Below, piece after piece: positions 22,487-34,769 of a stretch of DNA of 64,000 nucleotides. Each line of letters begins with the position of its first letter. Position 1 is the stretch's first letter. The notes beneath the pieces are model-generated. The model was not told the DNA's origin, did no database searches, and was given only the letters and a program-made list of their open reading frames with translations. The stretch lies in assembly GCA_949825045.1 (NCBI GenBank), contig OX463808.1, forward strand, positions 32,487,674 to 32,551,673, written 5' to 3'. Both the position numbers and the translations under genes were made by a program. The stretch comes from Argyresthia goedartella (lineage: Eukaryota > Arthropoda > Insecta > Lepidoptera > Argyresthiidae).

Positions 22487-25480
22487 AAATAGTTATAAAA
22501 TATATCAAAAATAATTATAATTACAAGGACGAGACGAAGTTGGGGTAATAAACTGATTCTGAGCAACTTTTTCATGGAAACATGGGGTGAATGAATTAAT
22601 AAAAATCGGAGTGGCTCAATTTTGGATCTTGGTCTTCTAATAGATCTGCTACTTAGGGAAAGATGATAAATAAAAACTTGTTCTTTAAAAATTAAGTAGT
22701 TGGTAACTTCTTGCGCAATAAATATTTTCCATAGTGTGGGAAACAAAACCTATTATGTAAAAATTACTAAGGCCAGCTTATTCTAGCACGATATCTCTTC
22801 CAGAAAACCAAGGATGTGAAAAATTGATAGGAAAACGTAGATCACTCTACAAATTCTTCCATCGCCAGCCCTATCCCTGGGAAGGCGCGCGCGCAATTGT
22901 CGTCAATAGAATGCGTCTAACTAACAGGCACCGGCCTCACTGTAATCCACCTCGTATTGTTGTTAACTTGCCACATTCTATATTTTCTGCTCAAACAATA
23001 TTCTACTTCTCCCTCTTTGATCGGAATTATTAAGACTCACTTTTTGCTGAACCATTAACTTACTATTATTATCCTGGCAAACGGTAAAATATCTTCATGT
23101 TATTATGATCGAAAGGTTTTTAATTCCGCTATAAGCCACTCTTTCACTACTTACAAGGAAGAAATAATGCAAATTTCGTCAAATCACTGATATTATGTAT
23201 GAATGTATTATGAGCAAGTCGCATGTTATTGAAGCTGTAAATGATCTTCAGCTTTTCTCGTGTGAAAGTGACTATTTAAGTATCTTCGTCGTCTTTCTAT
23301 AATTTTCAAACCGATCTCTTTTAAGCAATCTTGTATCGCACGGTCTTTAGAAAATTCGATCTGAAAATTGACTACGTGACCGCCACCGTGAGATCTAGGC
23401 TTACCTAGCTAAGAACTAAGTCTATACGAGATATTTATTGATACGCTTTCACCATCCAATTTATGTGACGTGCTATTCAGACAATATCTATAAAACGTTT
23501 ATCAGGTTTCTGAAAATAAAATAGCATGTTCTTTATAAAGCTGGCAGTTCTTCATTGTATTTTTCACTTTAAAAACTATTATAGGAGTTGATAATAGAAC
23601 TATAGAGTGGATGTGAAATATCAAAGGCTACTTGTGAACAGCACAGTTCAATTCAGCTAATAGCGTCCCTCGACAGTCATTTGTAGTGTTTCCTTTTATC
23701 CGATTGTAAGGGAGCTCCCACACCACAAGTTAATGTATCTGCAGTAGGCCGGTATTTAACCGATTGGTTCACAATCAACCGCACATGTGTGGTTAAACCC
23801 GTTTTAGTCGGGGGTTTGGGTTAAATGTATATTTTATCGTTACTACTCGAATTTCATTTATATTTGCATTATTAGATCGTCGTGAATTCTTAAAGTGTTC
23901 TACAGACGGAGTTCTCGATGATAGTTACTATGGGAATCAAACAATATATCGTTCGAAGTGTCGGTCCATTACCGCGTGTACGCGCGAGGCATCGCGATTT
24001 TGAATCTTGGCCATGGAAATAACATTCAAAACCTACAACTAGAAATGCCATGGGAGTTGACTCCTTAAATACTCATAAGGGTTCTGAATACTGTATTGTT
24101 CCGGGGTTTGTAAATAATTATTAAGCACCGACTCAAGTGCAAGAAAATATATTTATAAATGGTTAAACTACAAAATATTTTAATCGGAATTTTAGAGCAA
24201 AATAACTTTAATTTGTTTTGGAAAACTAACTACCTACCTAATTGCAATGCGGAAGCGCATGCAAAATACAGCAAAAATGGTGTAGCCAGAACAGGTTTTG
24301 TGTTTTGTTTTCATTTCGCGCCCCGCGCCTCTTTCCCTTCCCCGTTACCTCTGCACGTAAACAAATCAACTCACATAACTGCATTTTGTGAGCCATGGAA
24401 ATTAAATTTAGAACGGTAAAATAGTTCATGTCACTTGTAACTTTCTTTCAAAAGGTTTTGTTAAGGTAAAGGTTTAGTGGAAGAGATCTCTTAATAGAGA
24501 TAAGCTCGTATTTGTCCTCAACTTATATATATAATTTAAATCTTGTTTTTTTTTTAATTATTTGTGTGCAATAAAGAAATTATGAGAAACTTAATCATAA
24601 TTATAAAAAAAAAACGCAATTATGTGTGTGTTGTAAATAATCTAAATAATGTTCAAAACGCCTTTTCTTACATGCGCCATTGGCTATGAACGTGATGTCA
24701 CGTATTTTTATATCTGCAGTAGTGTCGGCATGTAATACATATATGTATAAATATCTAACCGATTTAACTGCACAATAGGCACAGAGGCGAGCATTTAACC
24801 GTGCACTTTTGGGTTTAACGGTTAATTTACAACTCTAGTCTGCAGTGCATACTTTTAACACAAGTAGAATTCTCTGGTCATTGCTGATCCGGGACATACA
24901 AGTTTTAAAATCCAATCTGAGACTAACTACACTACAGACCTGTAATTCCGGTGAGAGAGCACCTTAACACCATATTCCTCACACAATCGCCGCCGAGTAG
25001 AGTGAATCCGCGGGGACATTACCGTCACATACCTCCCGTAATGACCGACACTCGCCTTCATCATTCATAGCTCTCAATAATCAAGCGGCGCACGCGCAGC
25101 TGGACGACTCCGGTCTGATCTACTGACCTGTGTCTTATAAGGGAGTTATTTATATTAACTATGTGTTAATGTTAGCTGCAAATATTAACTAAGAACTTCA
25201 GAAGCCGGCGAACAATGAAATTTCTATAAAAACTTAGTACCATAATAATTTTAAATTCTAAAATATTTCGACGCATATTCATATTAATACAGTATTTACC
25301 TAGGTTTCTGTTCCAACGGTTTTCTTAAAAATATTCATCTACCTAAGTTCTGTTTCGTTTACCCGGAAAACCGAGAGGTCCGGGGCCATGTTATATATTT
25401 AGTGTTGTACACATTCACGCAAAATAGACGCAAATTTAAGACGTCGAGTTGCGGAAAACTGAAGAAAACTATAACATAAC
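22487..25480. other. AT-rich stretch, no gene seen
   Basis: It contains half of a foldback arm (CTGATTCTGAGCAACTTTTT at about 22553; compare 49439-49606). Two loosely similar blocks lie at about 23740-23830 and 24710-24850, sharing TATCTGCAGTAG, TTAACCGATT and GGTTTAAC. A single sequence at about 24040-24062 resembles the 77-bp satellite of the right edge. No exon was recognised. Confidence 0.4.
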
Positions 25481-25482
25481 GT

Positions 25483-25515
25483 TGTTTATGGGTGTTACAC
25501 AAACACCCATAAACA
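25483..25515. repeat. Short perfect inverted repeat
   Basis: TGTTTATGGGTGTT (25483-25496) and AACACCCATAAACA (25502-25515) form a 14-bp perfect stem with a 5-bp loop. Confidence 0.85.
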
Positions 25516-27605
25516 GCCTACTAAAAACCAACTTGAGCACTTTTAAGATTTGGTACTAATATTTTAATTTTAATAAATATTTTTTTCTCGCAAATTATAA
25601 AATTTGCAACAAAAAGCGCTCTGAGAACATATGATTGCCTTAATAAGGACTATCGATTTACATAAATAATATAATGATTTAAAACAAAAAAACGTAAGTC
25701 CGTAATTTCGAAATCCGTCCCACTGTGCGCCCGCACGCGTCAGGAGAGATAACGATATGTCGAACGAACATTGGCATTCGCCTCATAATGCACTTGATCG
25801 GCTGTCCGCCGGCCTCTTAACTACTGCTGCCCCAAACTCATGCACAGTGGGCACAGAAAAAAACTTACTGCTTTAGAGCATCGCTCGCCTCGATAAACAT
25901 CACCCGAGAGCAGAGTCCACGCTGTTGAAGAAGAAAAATTGAAGAGCTGACCATTTAGTCAAGTCACCACTTTCTGCTGATCAGTCCTGCGAAGACTGCC
26001 CGCCCTAGTGGTTCACCATTAAGGATGTTACGAGAATGGCCTAGAAGAGCGACCGCACGAGCTATGGCAGGAAGCCGCGGTCTTCGTCGATGGCTCGTCA
26101 TCGATCACCGATCATATCCAGCATGACAGGGGAAATGGCATGTGGCGGTGACAGCATACCTGACTTGCTTAATGACTCCATTGAGAAAGCTGGATTATCC
26201 CATTTCCCCATGATTGCGGCTAAAGAATTCCCTGTTTCATTGCCGATCCGGGACCCAACAGCTGCAACTCCTTACTTTATTAAAATTGTTAAATTTTGTG
26301 GCTTAGATCTGGTTTTTTAATTGTCATCGGCTTATTTATCGCATATTTTGCTGAATGTGAGATTCAAATCAATCTTTACGTATGCGGCATAACTTTTCAG
26401 CCTATGTACCCTGGAGCCTATGTTCTTTTCAATTCAACAGTAGCATATTCTGTACGAATAGTAAATGTACCCACTATAGAAAGAGTTGAGCAATTTTAGT
26501 ATTATATCCGTAGGTATTAGAACAAAATCTTCAATCCAGTCCGCGGCACGTGAGTCACCAGCTCTTGTTGGTACTCAACGAATCGAGTAAGGAAAAACGA
26601 CTACAAAAAATATAACCATTCTTACTACTTTTTCACCGGCCGCAGTTTACAAAAACCGATATCGGCTGGAATACAGTTGATGAGATAAGTTGTTTGTCAA
26701 AAAATATTTATATTGTAAGCAAACAATTTGTTTTGTAAGTTGTGGATGCTCAATGGCTAGAGGCAGGAGTTTACATAATGCCCATCCTTGTAGATAATAA
26801 AAACTAACCTAAGTAAGTTCTTACAGGCGTATATCGTACCTAAGTATGGGTCGACATTATAGGCAAGTTCATTATCTCTCTTCTGGTCACCATTTTCCAC
26901 CCAACTCCTTTCTTAAACTTCCTATTACGCGATAGTGTAAGTAAGGAAACTCCTAAATAGCTTTGCCACCCACCTGTACCTGCCTACTGTGACTACCATC
27001 ACCGATAGTTCAATTGATTCGTGACGAACCTCGGATACCATTGATGCTGTAGGCTGTTGACCTGGTGCTGTTACTGGGCGTTGCACGTGGCGCTTTTGAA
27101 GGAGGATCAGGTAAAATTAAGATTTTATCACATCGCGGTAGGATGAACCCATGTTTCCTGTAAACAGTATATTGAGTGTTTAGCCAAACGTGGCCAAATC
27201 TGTGCCTCTGCCACCCAGTTTGGGAAAAGGCGTTTTCTTTGCATTTCAAACATTGTCAACCAAAAATTTATTTGTTCCTCAGTGTTATTTAATGTTGAAG
27301 TTTTCAAAATGCGTTGAGAGTGCTATAAAAAATTATCATCGACACTATGTTTGTTGTGAAAACTTGTAAATTGAGCGTCACTAAATAAACGCTCCACATA
27401 TAATTGTATTAAGCCCAATGCTCTAACTGATAATTTTTTAACTTGCATGGTAGAATGACGTTATAAAGAAATAAACCTTCCTTATACCTTCCTGATATTA
27501 TCTTGAAAAATTACTAGGGCACTGAGAGCAAAGAGACAAGGAATTCAGAAATATCAGATTTTTATTACTAGTATCTTATCTGAGCAAAGCTTATTCTGTT
27601 TGGTA
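25516..27605. other. Stretch without a recognised gene
   Basis: A relatively GC-rich zone at 25720-26230 includes an open frame (26090-26320) with no known domain. At about 27215-27245 the sequence resembles the CTGCCAC segment of SINE-C, so a decayed SINE is possible there. Confidence 0.35.
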
Positions 27606-28965
27606 CTGGCCAGGACAAAATACAACCAACAAGACATCGTTTGACGGACACCCAAATTCACGTTAGCACTTGCTCGGGATCTGTCATAACACTACCAACA
27701 AGTCATCGGTTGACGGACACTCCAATTCACCCTGTCTCTTGCTCGTGTTCTACCTGACACAATACAACCGACAAGACACCGTTTGATGGGCACTCAATTT
27801 CATGCTGTCTCTTGATCGGGTTCTATCTGACACAATACAACCAATAATACATCGTTTGACTGGCAATTTAATTCATGTTGTCTCTTGCTCGGGACCTGTC
27901 ACGATAAAACCAACAAGTCATCGGTTGACGGGCACTCCAATTTACGCTGTCTCTTACTCGGGATCTGTCACAATACAAACAACAAGTCATCGTTTGACGG
28001 AAACTCAAATTCATGCTGTCTCTTGCTCGGGATCTGAATGACACAATACAACCAAGAAGTCATCGTTCGATTTACACTCCAATTCACGCTGTGTCTTGCT
28101 CGGGATCAGTCTGTCACAATACAACCAACATGTTATCATTTGCCGGACACTCCAATTCACGCTGTCTCTTGCTCGGGATCAGTCTGTCACAATACAAATC
28201 AAGTCATTGTTTGACGGACACTCAAATTAATGCTGACCCTTGCTCGGGATCTGTTACAATACAATTAACAAGTCATCGTTTCACGGAAACTAAATACATG
28301 ATGTCTCTTGCTCGGAATCTGTTTGATAAAATACAACCAACAAGTCATCGTTCCACGGACACTCAAAAATTCATGCTGTCTCTTGCTTGGAATCTGTTTG
28401 AAAAATACAACCAACAAGTCATCGTTTGACGGACACTCAAATTCATATTGACTCTTGCTCGGGATCTGTCACAATACAACTAACAAGTCATCGTTTGACG
28501 GAAACTAAAATTCATGCTGTCTCTTGCTCGGAATCTGTCCGATACAATACAACCAAGAAGTCATCGTTAGACGTAAACTCAAATTCACGCTGTCTCTTGC
28601 TCAGGATCTGTCACAATACAACCAACAAGTCATCGTTTGACGCAAACTAAAATTCATACTGTCTCTTGCTCGGAATCTGTCTGATACAGTACAAACAACA
28701 AGTCATCATTAGACGGACACTCAAATTCATGCTGACTCTTGCTCGGGATCTTTCTGTCACAATACAACTTACAAGTCCTCGTTTTACGGACACTCCAATT
28801 CATGCTGTCTCTTGCTCGGGATCTGTCTGTCACAATACAAACAACAAGTCACCGTTTCACCGACATTCAAATTCACGTTGTCTCTTGCTCGGGATCTGTC
28901 TGTCACAATACAACCAATAAGTCATCGTTTAACGGACACTCAAATTCACACTCTCTTGGACGGGA
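27606..28965. repeat. Tandem array, about 19 diverged copies of a roughly 70-75-bp unit
   Basis: The landmark CTTGCTCGGGATCTG, or a close variant, recurs about 19 times between 27660 and 28965. Each time it is followed by CACAATACAACCAACAAGTC, ATCGTTTGACGGACACTCAA and ATTCA(C/T)GCTGTCT. Some units carry an extra TCTG after the landmark and others do not, giving length classes of about 70 and 74-78 bp. Copies differ at several positions, so the array is older than the 34-bp one. The periodic open frames across it (peptides with HAVSCSGS repeats) follow from the repeat and shift frame between units. I do not call them protein. Confidence 0.93.
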
Positions 28966-29109
28966 TCTGACTTCGCCATTGTGGCACTTAAGCGGTACTT
29001 TATTCGAGCAGTATGCATGCATTGGACTATCAGTATCACAAAAATATGATCTCTTACATGAAACATCTTCACGCGTAAGCGTAACGCAGGCAACTACATA
29101 TAATTGTTG

Positions 29110-30285
29110 AAGCTGTTCTAGATAAGATAAGCTTTAGCGGCACCCTAGTGCTTACGTTCACAATATACTATGATAGTACGATACATTAAATAAGTGGTAC
29201 AATATAAGATGTAGCTTTACCTGAACAACGGATGTGCATGTGCGATAGATATCACAGAAAAGACTCTTGCTCTGTAATAGAAAATGGGATGCCGTTTTGG
29301 ATTTTATCTGGAGCAATTATAAAATAAATATTTTCTCATTAATGTACAGTCCATGAAAGCCACGCTTATGTACGATTCGGCTTGATCCTTGAATTAATTA
29401 AGTGAATAGAATATTGACATTGTTGCCATTGGTCTCTCTCTAAGCACGTTATTTTATCAGGATAATTTGTCAGTAGGAGAAGCAATGGACCAGGGTCATC
29501 CACTGATTCCCAGCCACTTTAATGATATATTCTGACCATACCAGAATAAATCTTATACCCAGTAACTGACTACTCCGTAAGATATTCCAACGTTGGATGT
29601 GAAACCTATTAAATAGCTAGTTAGATAAGTAAGGCCTCTATAAAGTCTATAAAAAGCTCGGAAAAGCGTGACATGCGCCAACCACTGGGTCTAGCGATCT
29701 TATCTGAATGACAAAGCGTTATTTTATAATGTGTCGACTACTCGTACTGATTAACGCATGTCTAGTTAGCAAGATTGCTAAATCTACTCTGTTTCATTTA
29801 AAAATACTTCCACAAAATATGCCTTCTCATTACAGTTTTATCATAGCTTGCCTTTTTCTATCTTACAATGTTGTAAAGGTTTAATATCATATACATGGAG
29901 TAGCTAACACCTTTCAAATACTGCTACTCATAACAGTCGTAATATCCAGCTTAGTTTCAAATCAGTGCCAACCGAGTTTCCCATCAAACACCGATTCTCC
30001 CCTCAATCTACCAAATCAACCAGCAGCCTCCAGTGAAGCATGGCTCGTTGGAATTAGTTAAGGGATTGTCTTAGCACGTCGCCGTCGCACCTGGGTGAGT
30101 GGCCACAATGTGGCCATTCCGTGGCTAATCGGTCTTCCTATCAATACTGCTGCCACCATGGTTCTGTTTGAGATATCGTGAGTTACGCATGGGTGGACAG
30201 CAATGTGGTAATACCCTCTCCTGGGGTATTCCAATGGGGAAGATTACGCGAAACTGTTTGGCAGAGGGCACTGTGTTTTTGTCGC
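29110..30285. other. Unassigned stretch
   Basis: No exon or familiar repeat was recognised with confidence. A GC-richer block at 30080-30250 (GTGGCCACAATGTGGCCATTCC and neighbours) may be an old repeat. Confidence 0.35.
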
Positions 30286-30289
30286 TAAA

Positions 30290-30640
30290 ACAATTCTTTC
30301 AAGGGTCGGTGCATCCTCTACTATAACAAGATACCTCTGGACATTTTGAAATTTCCATTTGAGGATTTGAAAAATTCTGTAAAGCGACTTTGTCAAAAAT
30401 GGGATATTTCAATGTACAAGATTACTTAAATGACGGGACTTTATGGGGTTAATCTAACGTCTGTTAACTCAAAACAGTACGCTCTGTTAATAATTTTGTA
30501 AATATTTATTCCTGCTTATTATTTATAATGATTAATATTGCAATATTTTTATGAGATAAATACAACCAATTTTTGGAAAGAGATCTAAAAATCGATCTGT
30601 TGGAGTTTATTCGCCCTCCTTCTCCTACAGTGGCAAGAGG
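30290..30640 (+). mobile_element. 3' end fragment of a CR1/Daphne-like LINE
   Basis: From TTTCAAGGGTCGGTGCATCC through ACAAGATACCTCTGGACATT to GATTACTTAAATGACGGGAC it encodes the last codons of the RT C-terminal region. A 3' UTR with TATTTATTCCTGCTTATTAT follows. It matches the 3' part of the copy at 52900-55170 and the inverted copy at 10040-10375. It is 5'-truncated. Confidence 0.8.
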
Positions 30641-31208
30641 TAAAATATGACATTTGACATGAGCTGAAAGTTTCACAGATAGCGTATTTCTATTGCCGCT
30701 TTAACAACAAATAATTAATCATACAGGTTTTTAAGAATTAAAAGAAGTACGCATACAAGAAATTATTGGTATGGCCATTAGCCATTTTGTTTTATTTGTT
30801 TATCGCTGAAAACTGGACTGTCTCGATCTTATCGAAAAGGATCTTTAATTGCAGGATTTGAGTTTTATGCTTAATTATTTGTCATTACACGATTAGTAAT
30901 TGGTCATTCGAATTATAATAAATATTATTTAGTTTTTTATCATATTTGATTTTATTTCTGTAAATAAGTTACTCAATTCCTATCCACTTTCGGTTTCAAT
31001 GAGCAAAGTGTTTTCCAAAACCTGAGAACATAGTTCAATATTATTACATACACAACTCTTTTCCAATGTTTCGATGTACTTTGAATGTAGTCCTTCCTAA
31101 TATTTAATATTTTATTACTAGTGGCCCTGTGGGCAGTAGACCTCGCTAACAGGGGGGACTGTGAGTCAATTTATAGGTAAGTATTTTAGATTCAATCAAA
31201 ATCAAGTA

Positions 31209-33122
31209 TAGATACTTCAACTCAGTAGTGCGCGCGGCGCTATGTGTGCGTGCGCTTGTAAATATACAGGTTTCATTTGTGTGGCAGTGACGCGGCAGTC
31301 GTCGTCCGAGCAAGACGTGTTTTTATCGCTTTTTCTTACGGGTACAGTCGTTAACAAAAATGTCTAGTTCTTCGCGGAGAAAATGTTTAATAAAGGTAAA
31401 TATTTGTTAAATTTAGATATAATTCATTTTTATTATGATTCTTTTTCCTATAAAAATTAAATAATATTAAAATGAAATGAAATATTATATCCTTGTTGAC
31501 GTTTATGTATTATTGTTTTAGACTCGAGAAAAAAGATGCGAGAGATATATTGCAACTAGTAAGTGATCCAGTTTGCAGTGCAAGTCCAATTTTAATATCT
31601 AAATTAAGTGAACATTTAAACAGCGTACGCAAAAGAACAGCAATGGCAGTGGGTGTATCAGAGAGAACAATAACTAATATATTGGCTGAAGGAAAATAAT
31701 CTGACTCTAAATTTAAATCTCCGCATAAAGACCGCAAAAAACGTTCAAAGAAGTTAGAATTAGACAACTTTAACGTTGATGTTATACGTTCAACTATTCA
31801 AAATTACCATTTATAACATCACGAATTACCTAACTTGCTAATTTAAAAAGAATGATTCAAGAGAAACTTAATTATGATGGAAGTATTTCGACTTTGCGCA
31901 CAGCTTTGTTAAAGTTGAGACACAAACGGCGAAAAACTGTGGATAACAGACGTGTTATTATAGAGCGGCATGATATCCAAAAACTACGGTTTTCTTACCT
32001 GAAAAACTTGCTCAGATACCGTCATGAAAATCGGTGTATCGTATATACAGATGAGAGCTATATCTTAACTAGTCATGTGCAAAACAAAGGATGGGGTAAT
32101 AAAGATGGACCACCTTAAAGAGAAACATGTCTAAAGGACAAAGAATTATCATTGTGCATGCTGGTTCAGAACAAGGTTTCGTTCCTAACGCACTACTGAC
32201 ATTAAGGACAAAGAATTATCATTGTGCATGCTGGTTCAGAACAAGGTTTCGTTCCTAACGCACTACTGACATTCAAAGCAAATAGTGTTTCTGGTGATTA
32301 TCACTCTAATATGCTCGCAGAAAACTATGAAAAGTAGCTAAAAGAACGTCTTGTACCGAATCTGCCACCTAACTCTGTAATTGTGCTTGATAATGCCTCA
32401 TACCATAATGTTCAAAATGACAGAGCTCCAAATTCTAATTCCAAAACAACAGAAATGCAGAGATGGCTGACAGAAAAACATATAGCTTTTAATCTAGATA
32501 TAAAAAAAATTGAACTGTATGATTTGATAAAAAAAAAACAAAGAAACCCATATTTGTTATAAGATTGATGACCATACTTCAGCCATATGGCATAAAAGTT
32601 CTTCGACTGCCACCATATCATCCTGATCTAAACCCCATAGAAAATGTGTGGGGAATTTAAAAAAATTATATTGCTTCACATAACGTCGACCAAAATGTGA
32701 CGGGAATAATGGAACTAATAAATGAACGTTTAAGTCAAATTGATGGAGAGATGTGGGGTAATACTTGTCGACATGTAAAAAAGAAAGAAGAAGAATACTA
32801 TCGACATTTTGACATGGAGTCAGAAATCGTAATCAACCTTGTTGAGAGCAGCGAATCCGACAATTCATCATTTGATTTTTCAAGTAGCGATTCAGAATAA
32901 GTAATATGTCTAATACATAAACATTTAATTACAGTGTGCCAAATTATTGTTTTTTTAAGAACCCGTATATTATCAAACACAACAAGTTAGCGCTCCTGCA
33001 CACGAAACTGTATTTGTATTTGTACCCGACTGTACCTTTTGTCACGCACCCAAAGTCACTGTATATATGTATAAGGTTTACCCACACATAGCTCCGCGCG
33101 CACAACTGAGTTGAAGTATCTA
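31209..33122 (+). mobile_element. Complete, decayed Tc1/mariner-superfamily transposon, probably Sailor (DD82E)
   Basis: Terminal inverted repeats of about 43 bp lie at 31209-31251 and 33080-33122. Both start TAGATACTTCAACTCAG and run through GTGCGCGCGG and GCTATGTGTG with only about three mismatches. TA dinucleotides at 31207-31208 and 33123-33124 give the TA target duplication of this superfamily. The 1914-bp body holds one broken transposase (see 31500-32900). The good TIRs around a broken gene suggest a moderately old insertion that could still be moved in trans. Confidence 0.85.
31500..32900 (+). pseudogene. Transposase pseudogene, DD82E-type catalytic triad
   Basis: The product would bind the TIRs and cut and paste the element. 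The N-terminal helix-turn-helix-like part (VGVSERTITNILAEGK) ends at a stop at 31697. The first catalytic Asp is in VYTDESYI (about 32050). The second Asp is in VIVLDNASYH (about 32385) and the Glu in HPDLNPIENVW (about 32640). Allowing for indels in the A-run at 32530 and at about 32570, 82 residues separate the second Asp and the Glu, the spacing described for the Sailor group. Breaks include an exact 70-bp tandem duplication (32134-32203 and 32204-32273) that shifts frame, and stops at about 31817, 32116 and 32336. The acidic C-terminus (VESSESDNSSFDF) is intact. A possible short upstream exon with a GTAAAT donor at 31396 does not join in frame. Confidence 0.8.
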
Positions 33123-33174
33123 TAGTAAAGTAGCCGCACCAATAACTTTGTAAACTACATTGTGCGATTTAAAG

Positions 33175-34040
33175 TCGACTGTCTTTTTGGGCATTACCTT
33201 AGACGCCAAACTACAATGGGATCCTCATATAAATAAATTGTCGAACAGACTGAGTTCGGCAGCGTTCGCAGTTAAAAAAAATTAGAGCTCTTACCGACGT
33301 AGACACCGCTAGACTAGTCTACTTTAGTTACTTTCATAGTCTAATGACCTATGGTATTTTATTGTGGGGTCACGCTGCGAATGCTAATAGTATATTTATT
33401 CTGCAGAAACGGGCTGTTCGTGCAATTTATAGATTAGGGCCTAGAGTGTCACTGAGGGAAAAGTTTAAAGAAATCAATATTCTGACATTTGTGTCTCAAT
33501 ATATCTATGACAATCTTGTGTATGTAAAAAGAAATATAACTAATTTTCAGAAGTACAGTGATATACACAATTTTAATACTAGAAATAAAGACAAGTTGGT
33601 TGCTTATGTAAGCCGACTACATAAAATTAGTAATTCTTTTAAAGGCAATTGTATACGCTATTACAATAAGGTCCCTACTGATATTAAAAACTTACCTTTA
33701 GACAAGTTTAAAATAATAATAAAACAGAAATTGTATAAAAAAGGTTACTACAGGATATCTGATTACTTAGAGGACAGATGTCCATGGGAATAGATTGTTT
33801 GAGTAACAGGCTGTTTCGATATATAATTAGCATTCATTTTGTAATTTGACAATATTTTATTTAAAAAAGGAAACGCAAAAGATGCGACGACTGTGGAGTT
33901 TCTTCAGTGAGCTCTTCTCCACAGATTCCGCCATTGGGTTAGTGAACTCACCCAAAAAAATGTAACGACGGATCTAAGTGATGTAACAACATCCTATGGA
34001 AATAAATGATTTTTTATTTTGATTTTGATTTTGATTTTAA
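33175..34040 (+). mobile_element. 5'-truncated CR1/Daphne-like LINE with (TTTTGA)n tail
   Basis: The copy begins within the post-RT region (FLGITLDAKLQWDPHI) about 50 bp right of the Sailor element. It reads on, after a frameshift near 33280, through YFSYFHSLMTYGILLWGHAA, QKRAVRAIYRLG and NTRNKDKLVAYVSRLHKI to a stop at 33791-33793. The 3' UTR carries AATAAA at 34001. The element ends in a short tandem tail of GATTTT units at about 34010-34040, the kind of simple-repeat 3' end used by CR1/L2-like elements in place of poly(A). It is closely related to the ORF at 42404-45145. Confidence 0.88.
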
Positions 34041-34284
34041 AATAGAATCTATTGACTCTTCACGAAAAAAGTTATAGTCTATTTCACTCACTCTCATGGT
34101 CTGTATAGATCCTCCTTACTAATCCGTCTACTACTTCAAGGAGTCCAAACTTGGTAAGTTTTGAAAATATTTCTTGGATTTTTAGAAAACAGGCGACCGA
34201 AAGTTAACATTGTAGTATATTTTTAGAACCAGCTCATGAAGCCCTTTAATTTGAATCCCCACACGGATAGGTTTCAGAAAACAA

Positions 34285-34765
34285 AAAAAAAACATCCGTC
34301 CGTGTACAATGGTATGGAACCCTTCCGTGTGCGATGTTTCGTTCCCTTCCAACGCCCTACTCGCACTTGACCGGTTTTATTTTAAACTTTCTTTACTTAC
34401 TTACTCTGTGATTAATTTATAGCCTCAGGCGAGCGTAACTCTGCTTACTTACTTTGTGTTTGTCACATGCACTAAGTACCCTCTAAGTGGAACTAATTTA
34501 ACAGTTTTCTACCCCATTGAGGTAAATATGTTAATATATCGATATGCCTTTTCTCGAACGGGATGGCACAGGCACAAATTCCTAACCAGTTTAGCCAGTC
34601 CTTTTGGAGTCAACTTCCTACTTCTGTTTTCTCATCGAGTCAGAAACTCCAATATAAAATGCCATGGAAAACAGTCGCTTACCGTGAAGTTTTACTGAAG
34701 CGAGTTAAAAAAACGGCCAAGATCGAGTTGGACTTGCACACTGAGGGTTCCGCATAAATCAGGTC
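34285..34765. mobile_element. Two partial GGTTCCGTACC-family repeats
   Basis: Positions 34285-34385 hold a minus-strand piece (ATCCGTCCGTG, GGTATGGAACCCTTCCGTG, CTACTCGCACTTGACCGGTT). Positions 34708-34765 hold a plus-strand piece (AAACGGCCAAGATCGAGTTG, CTGAGGGTTCCGC). Between them, at about 34540-34600, is a segment resembling SINE-C (TTCTCGAACGGGATGGCACA). Confidence 0.65.
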
Positions 34766-34769
34766 TTTT

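Noticed and set aside
23740..24850. LTR pair of a retrovirus-like element
   Set aside because: The two blocks share only short motifs at low identity. There is no gag or pol frame between them, no primer-binding site and no polypurine tract.
26090..26499. Possible exon in a GC-richer zone
   Set aside because: The open frames have no domain, no acceptor/donor pair that fits, and ordinary composition.
27802..29110. Repeat protein encoded by the chain of open frames
   Set aside because: The frames shift with the 70 versus 74-bp units and overlap each other. They are by-products of a tandem array.
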